64,000 bases of DNA, from assembly GCF_003086295.3 (NCBI RefSeq), contig NC_092039.1, positions 64,860,649-64,924,648 of the forward strand, written 5' to 3'. The translations under genes were made by a program, and so were the position numbers. Shown piece after piece: positions 55,464 to 64,000 of the stretch; position 1 is the stretch's first letter, and each line of letters begins with the position of its first letter. Below the pieces are notes generated by a model. That model worked only from the letters and a program-made list of their open reading frames with translations, had not been told where the DNA came from and did not search any database. This stretch comes from Arachis hypogaea (lineage: Eukaryota > Streptophyta > Magnoliopsida > Fabales > Fabaceae).

Positions 55464-56802
55464 ATGTCGGACAAAGGAAAAGCTATAGCCACTGCCTCCA
55501 AGAAAAGGAAACACTCTACACCCTATATTCCTTCCATTTATAAGAACTATGCTAAGAATCCTCTAAATGACGAAGAAAAAGAAAATCAGCAGTTACCTTC
55601 TACGGATCCGACCAAGTTCTCCAATCTCTACTGTGAGCTTCGATTTTCCAAATATCGAACAACGAAGCTGAATACTGAGAAGAAATTGCTCCTACCCAAT
55701 GATGTGAGACGGTCCATTACTAGCCGGATCATTGAGTTGGGTCTCGATTTTGTTGACAGAGATTTAGGGGATATTAACATCTCTTGGGTGAAGGAATTTT
55801 ACTGCAACTTCTTCCGTCCCACTTTTGATTCGGTTCAGGTGAGGGGTAGAGAGATCATGATTACTGAGACTGCCATTGGGGAGGCGTTGCAGTGCCGACA
55901 TATTCCTGATGGCACTTGCGCCCATCAGCAGGCCGAGTTGGCCATACACAGCATGACTTTTGATTATGAGGCACTTAGGAGCGTCATTGGTTTACCGGAT
56001 GCTACATGGGTTATGGATGCAAATAATACCAAGCCTAAGGGGATGCTATTTGCTCACTTGACTAGAGAGGCCAAGACTTGGCAGATGATCTTTGCCCACT
56101 ATGTCTTGCCTACCACTCACTTCTCTGAGATCCCTATGGAGATGCTTCTGCTGATTGGGTGTGTCATGGAGGGGAAGGATGTCTCTTTTCCTCGACTTAT
56201 CCGACAGTGTATGTGGCAGGCGCATATTCGTGGCCTACTTCCATTTGCTACTTTAGTCATGAGTATGGCGTCCCTAGCTGAGGTACCCTGGCTGGACGAT
56301 GATGTGACACCACCACCCCCTGATGCAGATGACAGGGAGGTTACTATCCCCTGGGGTGGTTGGGTGCACGAGAAGCCCCCTGCTAGACGCCGTTCCAGGG
56401 CCAGAGCAGTGGTGGGGACATTCACCATCAGCCCCTACAGCAGCCCCATCCTCTTCTACAGCCGTAGCTCCATCTTCATCTACAGCTCCACCTTCAGTCC
56501 CTGAGCCTACTTACCTATTGGTCCAGCGTCTATTCCGGTTTTTGGAGCGGGAGAGACTCCATGTCAGATGCCGATTAGATCGGATGGACCAGGCGCTTAT
56601 TTCTCTGGGTGCTAAGTTACCTCCGCTTCCCGACTCTCCGGCCTCCGATGAGCCGGATCATCAGGAGGAGGATGCGGAGGCACCGACTCAGCAGGATGCC
56701 CCAACCACTACAGAGCCACCACAGCCCCATGCGGAGCCGATCCCACCGCCTCAGACAGATTCAGCACCTACCGTTGTCCCTTCCACTGATCCTCCAGTTT
56801 AG
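55464..56802 (+). CDS. ORF2 of element H, one frameshift
   Basis: ATG 55464, two bases after a strong 3' splice-site-like TTTTTTCAG. MSDKGKAIATASKKRKHSTP basic start; LLPNDVRRSITSRIIELGLD; WVKEFYCNFFRPTFDSVQVR; EALQCRHIPDGTCAH; HLTREAKTWQMIFAHYVLPT; EIPMEMLLLIGCVMEGKDVS. Order and spacing fit ORF2 of A and C though identity is low. The frame is lost near 56415 and continues in the frame ending at TAG 56800 with a Pro/Ser/Thr-rich linker, a short helix (RLFRFLERERLHVRCRLDRM) and an acidic Pro-rich tail. The globular part is intact. Confidence 0.72.
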
Positions 56803-56838
56803 CATTGAGGACGATGCTTGATCTTAAGTGTGGGGAGG
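56801..56838 (+). promoter_or_regulatory. AGGA-loop hairpin, internal copy (H)
   Basis: AGCAT-TGAGGACG-ATGCT (56801-56818) overlaps the ORF2 stop codon; then TTAAGTGTGGGGAGG (56824-56838). Here the internal copy follows ORF2, whereas in A and C it precedes ORF2. Confidence 0.6.
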
Positions 56839-58543
56839 GAACCGGTGAACATTTTGGCTACTTTCTTAGTTTTGCATATCTCTTGTATATATATTGATGC
56901 ATTTTGAGTTTACTTTGGATACTTTTACTGCTTATTTTGGATTTTAGATATTTTGATGCTTATGGATATTTTTAGATGTTTTAGATGATAGATTCCATAC
57001 TTTTAGTTGGATTTTTTTTCCTTATACATTTTTGCATATCTTTGTTTTTAGTTTGTGGTTGTGATTAGAAATCATACTTTGAATTGCAAACACTTAGTCA
57101 CCCTTTTTGCATAAGAAATTGGTTTTAAGCAGAAAAGGAAAGGGTGAACTAAGAAAATTTTTGAATTTTTCAATCACAACAATGCTTAGTCAAATATTGA
57201 AATTTTCCAAGAAATTTAATTATAGGGCACCAACCCAATTGATTGAAAGAAAATTTTTGGTGAAACTTGCTTGAATTCATACTTTGTGAAGCATGTATTG
57301 AATTGAGAACACAAGCTTGTGAGACTTGAGCCTATTGATGTGGTTACATGTTATAACCACTTATTTTCCATTCTTGTGTGAAATTGTCCTCTTTCTATGA
57401 TTGTGATCCTTGATTTGCTTGATTCTATATATCCATTTATTTCTTGTATCTGTACACTTGTATGATTGAGGCCATTATTTCATTAGCCCACTTACCCAAA
57501 TAGCCTACCTTTTACTCCCCATTGTTAGCCAATTTTGAGCATATGCTTAACCAACTTGTTCTCATTTTAGCACATTACAAGCCCAAGGCGGAAAACCAAT
57601 GAAAAGTCCTTGTTTGGATCTTTGATTAGTCTAGGCTAGTAAGAGTGTTTATTATTCAAAGTTGGTGAGGCTTGGGAACATTGAACGGGATAAAAAGGGT
57701 AGTACACTTTCATATTTTAGAATTAGGAACATATTCATGAATTGATTGAATGTATAAAACCTTATGCATTGATGTTCTTGTGTATAGTTGAAAAGAAAAA
57801 AGAAATAAGAGTGAAAATGAGAAAAATAAAAGAATAGAATAGAAAAAAAAGAAAAGAAAAGAAAGAAAGAAAAGAAGAAAAATAATAAAGAAGGGACAAA
57901 ATGCCCCAAGGTGAAGTTCAATAAAAGGGAATCAATGCATAAGAGTTATGAATTAAAGAATAGAATGCATGAATATGTAAGAAGAAAAGAAAAAGTGAAG
58001 TATGGGTAGTTAGAATAGTTTGAACTTGTATAGGTCATTATATAGTTAGGTGGGGAAGTTTACGCTAATCAAAGATTCAAATCTTAGTCCACTTAACCAT
58101 AAATGATCCTACCTTGACCCTAACCCCATTACAACCTAAATGAAAGACCTCATGATAAATGTATGCATGCATTGAATAAGTGTTGATTGTTAGAAGAAAA
58201 TCAAATTTTGGAAAGCTTGAATAGAAGAGAATTGAGTGAATTAACCCTTAAACACTTGAGTGAATAGAGCGGATACACATCCGGTGAGGGTTCAAAAGTT
58301 CAATTACATGTATTCACCCATATTATCTATATTCTTGCAAGTTTGAACTCTTTTTGATAAATTCAATACAATTGTGGTTGGACTTAACTCCTATTACCCT
58401 AACTATTGTGCTTACACATGTTCTCTTGGGAATTAATTTGTTTGAACTAAGAATTTGCATTTACTTTAGGAAGTTGCATTTAGATAGGACTCATATAGTT
58501 AGTTGCATTCAATAAATGTCACACCCCTTAGTTCCTTCTTATT
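56839..58543 (+). other. ORF2-3' LTR spacer of H
   Basis: 1.7 kb, no gene. Parallel to the F spacer. Includes an oligopurine tract 57788-57895 with GGGACAAAATGCCCC (57892-57906) and GGTGAGGGTTCAAAAG (58282-58297). Confidence 0.55.
57788..57906 (+). repeat. Oligopurine tract ending in GGGACAAAATGCCCC (H)
   Basis: About 105 nt almost only A and G, with AAAAGAAAAG and GAAAGAAAG units, followed by a GGG/CCC mini-hairpin. Same place as in F. Confidence 0.7.
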
Positions 58544-58582
58544 TTAGCATGAGGACATGCTAAGGTCTAAGTGTGGGGAGGT
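58544..58582 (+). promoter_or_regulatory. AGGA-loop hairpin and polypurine tract of H
   Basis: TTAGCATG-AGGA-CATGCTAA (8-bp stem, 58544-58563), then TCTAAGTGTGGGGAGGT abutting the 3' LTR. Confidence 0.72.
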
Positions 58583-60056
58583 TGATAAGCCCCATTTTTA
58601 GGGTTTATCTTGTATTGAATTTAGAGTGTTTTGATAACCTTTTGTCACATTTAGCCTATGAATTAGCATGGATTTGTTATCTCTCCCATATTTGTGCTTA
58701 AATGTAAAAACATGCTTTTTAAGCCTTATTTTAATGAATTCTAATTTCTCCTTGATTCCATAAGATGCCTTGATGTGTTTGCTAGTAATTCCAGGATTGG
58801 AATAGGCTAGGCATGGATCAAAGGAGCAAGGAAGGAAGCATGCAAATGGAGAGAAACACAAAAAGGCAAAAGAATTGATCTCGGCCAAGCACGCGCACGC
58901 GCACAAGGCGCCTGCGCGCACATTGCAGAATCGACCAGGGACGTGCACGCGTACCGTGCGCGCACGCGTCGATGATCGCACATGACTTCATTAAAGCAAC
59001 ACGTGCCTGGCGATTTGAGAGGGTTTCTGAACCCATTTTTGGCGCCAATTGCTAGGAAAAAGGAATAAAAGGATCAAGGATTGAGGGGAAGGCATGTTGT
59101 TGAATCTAGGGAAGCATAGAGCATAATTAGGATTAGTTTTAGAGAGAGAAGCTCTCACTTCTCTCTAGAATTAGGATTAGGTTTAGGTTAATCTCTCTTC
59201 TTAGATCTAGGTTTAATTCATGCTTTGATTCACTTTTTCTTTACCAATTCTTAATCTTCTCCTCTTCCTCTTTCTAGTTATGTGCTCTAATAATTGTAAT
59301 CCTTCATTTTGTTTTGGATAGATTGTTGTTCCTTTGTTTCTTTCAATAATGCAATTTGAGGTAATTCATGTTAATTGTGATTTCCTTTATTGTTGTTGTT
59401 AATTCTTTGCAATAATTGTTGTTAGATTCTATTCTTGTTATTGATTTACTATGTTTTCCTTTTGTGCCTTCTAAGTGTTTGATGAAATGCTTGGTTGGAT
59501 TTTAGTGTAGGTTTTGTTCCTCTTGGCCTAGGTAGAGTAATTAGTGACTCTTGAGTTATCTAATTCCTTTGTTGATTGATAATTGGAGAGATTGCTAATT
59601 GGTTTGGAGTGCACTAAAGCTAGTCTTTCCTTTGGAGTTGGCTAGGACTTGTGGCTCAAGTCAATTCACCCACTTTACTTTCCTTTATTTAGTAAAGGTT
59701 AACTAAGTGGTAGCAATGAACAATTCTCATCACAAATGAGAAGGATAACTAGGATAGGATTTCTAGTTCTCATATCTTGCTAAGAGCTTTTATAGTTGTT
59801 AGTTTATTTTCATTGCCATTTACTTTTCATGCTTCTTATCAAAACCCCAAAATAACTCAAACCAATAACAAGACACTTTATTGTAATTCATAGGGAGAAC
59901 GACCTGAGGTTTGAATACTTCGGTTTATAAATTTTAGGGGTTTGTACTAGTGACAAACAACTTTTTGTATGAAAGGATTATTGTTTGGTTTAGAAACTAT
60001 ACTTTACAACGAGAATTCATTAGTGAAATTCTAAACCGTCAAAAATCCAATCATCA
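58583..60056 (+). repeat. Element H 3' LTR
   Basis: TGATAAGCCCCATTTTTAGG to CCAATCATCA, 1474 bp. GCACGCGCACGCGCAC words at 58889-58975. Tail element GACCTGAGGTTTGAATACTT near 59910. The ATCA end is chosen because it gives the best target duplication; an earlier end at 60041 (CCGTCA) is possible. Confidence 0.82.
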
Positions 60057-62368
60057 AGCACGCCCCTCCAAAGCATTCAGACAACCCGTTCCCTGACTCT
60101 CTGGACACGTATCCTACATTGCCAAAGGCTCCTGAATACAAGCCAAAAAGGTCATATCCTCAGAGACTTCAAAAGGCTTCCAAAGAAAAGCAATTCTCTA
60201 AATTTTTAAATATCTTCGAGAAGCTACAGATCAACATTCCTTTTGCAGAGGCTCTTGAGTAAATACCTCTCTATGCTAAATTTATGAAAGAACTGTTGAC
60301 CTACAAGAGGAATTGGAAGGAACAAGAAACAGTGGTGTTAACCAAGGAATGCAGTGCCATTATTCAACACAACCTTCCTGAGAAGATGCCAGATCCAAGG
60401 AGCTTTGTAATTCTTTGCATCATTGGAGATGTCACTATTCATAGAGCTTTATGTGACCTTGGAGCTAACATCAATCTCATGCCACTTTCAGTGATGAAAA
60501 AGCTTCAAATTAAGGAGGTAAAACCCACTCGTATTTCTCTTCAACTTGCTAATCTTTCTATTAAATTACCTGTGGGTGTTGTTGAGGATTTACTTGTTAA
60601 AGTAGAACCATTCATCATTCCTGTTGATTTTGTTATATTAGACATGGAAGAGGAGGTAAAATCCGCTATTATACTTGGAAGACCCTTTTTAGCTACAGGT
60701 AGAGCTCTGATTGATGTACAAAATGGTGAATTGACCCTGAGGGTCATTGAAGAAAAAAAGGTCCTTCATGTTTTTGAAGCTCTCAAGCACCCTAATGATT
60801 CTGAAGGGTGTATAAAAATAGATGTTATTGAACCACTTGTTCAAGAGGTACTGAAAGCTGAGGTACTTGATGAAATTCTGGATCCTATCTCTGAATATGA
60901 ATTAGTTGAAGTTGATAATTCACCACCCCAAAAGGCTATGGTTCACACGCCTAAAGTAGAGGAGGAAGCCCCAAGCTTGAGCTCAAATCATTACCCCCTT
61001 CTCTGAAATATGTGTTCTTCGGTGAGAATGACTCATATCCAGTGATTATTAGCTCTTCCCTGAAGTCTGAAGAGGAAGAGGCGCTTATTTCAGTGCTCAA
61101 GAGCCATAAAACAGCTCTTGGGTGGACCATTAGTGACTTAAAGGGGATTAATCTAACCAAGTTTATGCACAAGATCCTCCTTGAAGATGATGCTAAACCA
61201 GTTGTGCAACCACAAAGGAGACTCAATCCAACCATAAAAGAGGTGGTCCAAAAAGAGGTAATGAAACTATGGGAAGCTGGAATTATTTACCCTATTTCTG
61301 ACACTTGGGTAAGTCCTGTGCAGGTAGTTCCCAGAAAGGAAGGATGACAGTGATCAAGAATGAAAAGAATGATCTTATTCCCACAAGAACAGTCACAGGT
61401 TGGAGGATGTGTATAGCTTACAAGAAGCTCAACACTGCTACAAGGAAGGATCACTTCCCCCTGCCTTTCATTGATCAGATGCTTGAGAGGTTAGCTAGTC
61501 ATGCATTTTATTGTTTTCTAGATGGATAGTCTGGATATAATCAAATTGCAGTGGACCCTCAAGATCAAGAGAAGACAGCATTCACATGCCCTTTTGGAGT
61601 ATTTGCCTACAATAGAATGCTGATTGGACTTTGTAATGCTCCATCAACTTTTTAGAGGTGTATGCTTTCAATTTTTTCTGACATGGTTGAAAAGTTCATT
61701 GAGGTATTTATGGATGACTTTTCTGTTTTTGGTAATTCTTTTAAATCCTGCCTTAAGCATTTATCTCTTGTTTTGAAACGGTGTTAAGAATCAAACCTTG
61801 TTTTGAATTGGGAAAAATGTCATTTTATGGTCACAGAAAGTATTTTTCTTGGACATCGGATTTCAAGTAAGTGGATTGAGGTTGACAAAGCAAAGATGGA
61901 GGTAATTTAAAAATTACCACCACCAGCAAATGTTAAGGCAGTCAAGAGTTTCTTGGGTTATGCAGGATTTTATAGGAGATTTATAAAGGACTTTTCTAAA
62001 TTGCTAAACCATTGAGCAACCTATTGGTTATTGATGTTCCTTTTGTCTTTGATTCCGATTGTCTGCATGCTTTTGAAACTCTTAAAGCAAATCTTACCTC
62101 TGCTCCCATTATAGCTCCCCTTAACTGGGATCTACCATTTGAAATAATGTGTGATGCCAGTGACTTTGCTATAGGAGATGTTTTAGGACAGAGGCATGGT
62201 AAGCTTGTACATGTCATTTACTATGCCAGTCGTGTGTTGAGTGATGCCCAAAAGAATTACAACTACAGAAAAGGAATTAATAGTTAATGTGTATGCTGTT
62301 GATAAGTTTAGGTCCTATTTACTTGGTTCTAAGGTTATTATTTGTACTGATCATGCTGCTTTGAAGTA
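60057..62368 (+). pseudogene. pol: Gag end, protease, RT and RNase H of element G, fragmented
   Basis: Pre-protease block with a TAA where other copies read EQIP or EQMP (near 60259). Protease in 60284-61006: [35 protein letters not shown] in pieces: 61012-61347 ([39 protein letters not shown]), 61305-61529 (GWRMCIAYKKLN, normally IDYRRLN), catalytic [12 protein letters not shown] near 61708. Stops near 61528, 61652, 61786, 61908; frameshifts near 61330 and 62000. RNase H: MCDASDFAIGDVLGQRHGKL (62148 on), ending TDHAALKY at LTR-J. Confidence 0.85.
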
Positions 62369-64000
62369 TGATGCATGAAAACTTGTCTCTCAACAAATTT
62401 CCCTTCGGCAAGTATACCGAATTGTCGTCAAGTAAAACTCACAATAGAGTGGGTCAAATCCCACAAGGATTGATTGGCCAAGCAATTTTAGTTAGAAGAA
62501 TATGCTAGTTGAGCTAAACAGAATTTAGATTAGGATGCCAAAATTTAAATGACTGGAAAGTAAATAACAGAAATTAAAGTGCAGAATCTTAAATGGGGAT
62601 TTGGGATAATGAGCATGAAAATAAATGACAGAAAGTAAAGAGAATGGGTAAAATCAGAAATGGGGAAATTATTGGGTTCAGGAGATGTTGCATTCTCCGG
62701 ATCAATTTCATTTTCATCTATTCCTCAATCAATGCATTATTAATCTCCTTGGCAATCTTAAGTGATTGGATCCCAATTCCTTGGCAATCCAATCTCTCTA
62801 AGCTTGAACAATTACCCAATTTCTTGATTTAATTGCTCATGGGAAGAGATGAAGTGTGGTCACTGATTATACCACATGTATTTCCAAATCAAAGTGTTGG
62901 GAGGATTACATGTCACTATATCCGCCCAAACCCCAATTTGGTTCAACATGAGAAAGCATTTCTAGCATGATCTCCTCATCCCTTTTCCAAGGCTCAAAGG
63001 AGATCCAATTATGGAGAGTTTCTTTTCCAAGACAACTAACCAATTGAATTAAGATCGAAAGCTTTCTAGTAAGATCAAGAGAAAACAAAGAAGAAGAAGA
63101 ATGAAAACTATAATTGATCCATCAAATTACAACAAAACTCCCTAACCCAATGAAAGGGGTTTAGTTGTTCATAGCTCTAGAAATGAAAAATGGCAGAAAA
63201 GAAGAATCCATGCTAAAAGTGCAGAAAAGTAAATCTATAGAGAGTAGTTCCCAAAAGTGCCAAGCTTTTCTCTAGTTCAAAACTACTCCTATATATACTA
63301 CTCCTCTTGATCTTCTAGTGAGTTCTTCAAGTCTTGGATGTGGGCTTTGGATCTTGAGTTAAAGCAGTTCTCATCTTTAGTGGGCCCAGCTTGCAGAGAA
63401 AGATGAATTAGGCTTTGGGTATTTAATAAGATTTAACGTTGATTGCCATTGTGGGTTCGAGAACGTTAGTGATATTCACTTTTTCCACTAGCGTTCCACC
63501 TTCATATATCCACGTTAAATCCAACGTTAGTGGTCTTAACGTGACCACTAACGTTGCTTTCTCAAAATTTGGCCAACGTTATTGGGACTCACTTTTCCTA
63601 ATAACGTTGGCTTATACCCCTTTCGCAAATGTTAATGGGAATCACTTTTCCCATTAATGTTGCTTAATGCCCCCTTGTTCCTACGTTAGAGTCCACGTTA
63701 TTATAGCTAACGTGACTCTTAACGTAGATGTGATCCACCTTCGAGAGGGTGAGTGACACTCACCTTTGTCACTGACGCTCCAAATGCCACATTCTCTATG
63801 TTGGAACTCATGTTAACTAAGTTAACGTACTAAGTTAACGTGGCTCTTAACGTAGTAGTGATGCCATCTTCCAACGTTAGTGACAAAAGTGAGTGTCACT
63901 AACGTTGGTTCTTTGATCTCAACTCCACGTTAACTTTCACGTTAATAGTCTTAACGTGAAAGTTAACGTAGGCAATGCTAGTTGGTCCAACGTTAGTGAC
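62369..64000 (-). repeat. LTR-J (minus), incomplete at window edge
   Basis: Plus strand begins TGATGCATGAAAACTTGTCT; preceding 5-mer AAGTA. The tail element reads on the plus strand TTCGG-CAAGTATA-CCGAA (62404-62421) and CTCAC-AATAGA-GTGGG (62438-62453), so the LTR is in minus orientation. TATATATA at 63290-63297 is a TATA candidate on the minus strand. The distal part (from 63430) is a palindrome array. No gene. Confidence 0.75.
63430..64000. repeat. Array of long AACGTT-based inverted repeats in LTR-J
   Basis: Perfect arms at 63522-63535/63543-63556 (14 bp), 63572-63583/63600-63611 (12 bp), 63871-63885/63894-63908 (15 bp) and 63927-63945/63951-63969 (19 bp), plus weaker pairs near 63625-63661 and 63684-63726. 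Arms are made of CAACGTTAGTG- and CACGTTAA-type words. The array runs off the window. Confidence 0.88.

Larger units (their letters stand above)
49609..60056 (+). mobile_element. Element H: non-autonomous LTR element inserted in G
   Basis: 5' LTR only 345 bp (49609-49953), PBS lost; ORF1, post-ORF hairpin, CG-rich words, solo LTR-I, leader, ORF2, spacer, tract, full 3' LTR. Target duplication AGCTC/AGCAC (one mismatch). No gag-pol. Both ORFs remain largely open. Confidence 0.88.
45953..62368 (+). mobile_element. Element G: degenerate Ty3/gypsy element, split by H
   Basis: 5' LTR 45953-47406, decayed PBS, leader, gag (48168-49608), then interruption by H and continuation of gag/PR/RT/RH at 60057-62368, where LTR-J cuts it. 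At least ten stop codons lie in gag-pol frames. Integrase and 3' LTR are outside the window. The H insertion has AGCTC before and AGCAC after. Confidence 0.85.

Noticed and set aside
63430..64000. CRISPR-like regular repeats
   Set aside because: Repeats are inverted, of unequal length and spacing, and in a plant LTR.

Overview
This window looks like a stretch of repeat-rich, probably pericentromeric chromosome from a legume, most likely peanut (Arachis). I found no ordinary host gene. Nearly every base can be assigned to long-terminal-repeat (LTR) retrotransposons of the Ty3/gypsy superfamily, Athila/Tat branch, nested in one another. The Arachis guess rests on LTR ends reading TGATGAGCGGATAATTTGTA (plus strand 36337; reverse complement elsewhere), which I recall from the peanut FIDEL family. 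The Athila/Tat assignment rests on primer-binding sites matching the 3' end of tRNA-Asp (TGGCGCCGTTGCCGGGGA), gag-PR-RT-RH-INT order, and a second ORF downstream of integrase.

Layout (names are mine). 1-395: gag remnant. 396-1949: LTR-K, a FIDEL-like LTR cut short. 1950-18361: element A, a 16.4-kb autonomous-type element (+) with 3.4-kb LTRs, gag, pol in two frames and ORF2. 18362-19826 and 31767-35567: element B (-), apparently non-autonomous, split by 19827-31766, element C (FIDEL-like, -, full structure, 1521-bp LTRs). 35575-36336 plus 37999-39314: element D (-, FIDEL-like 3' end), split by solo LTR-E (36337-37993, target duplication GTCAC). 39315-45952: element F (+, non-autonomous, no pol). 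45953-49608 plus 60057-62368: element G (+, degenerate gag and pol), split by element H. 49609-60056: element H (+, non-autonomous, two long ORFs), itself holding solo LTR-I (52408-53952, target duplication CCCCC). 62369-64000: LTR-J (-), inserted in the RNase H region of G and running off the window.

How the parts fit. A, C and G carry recognisable gag-pol but all have frame breaks. B, F and H replace gag-pol with an unrelated Tyr/Pro/Glu-rich ORF of unknown role and would need proteins from an autonomous relative. A, C and H share a third gene, ORF2, downstream of the pol/ORF1 position; only a short possible trace of it remains in F.

The most interesting material is non-coding. Three small stem-loops recur across otherwise different families, and their stems change on both sides so that pairing is kept: (1) a hairpin whose loop contains AGGA, next to a TAAGTKTGGKG tract, found both just before the 3' LTR and once more beside ORF2; (2) a hairpin just after pol/ORF1 with loop AGRCAM between GGG and CCC; (3) a twin hairpin in the tail of the LTRs with a loop close to TATACTTG. 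Most families also carry their own array of short palindromes. All comparisons were made by eye; no search or folding program was run.
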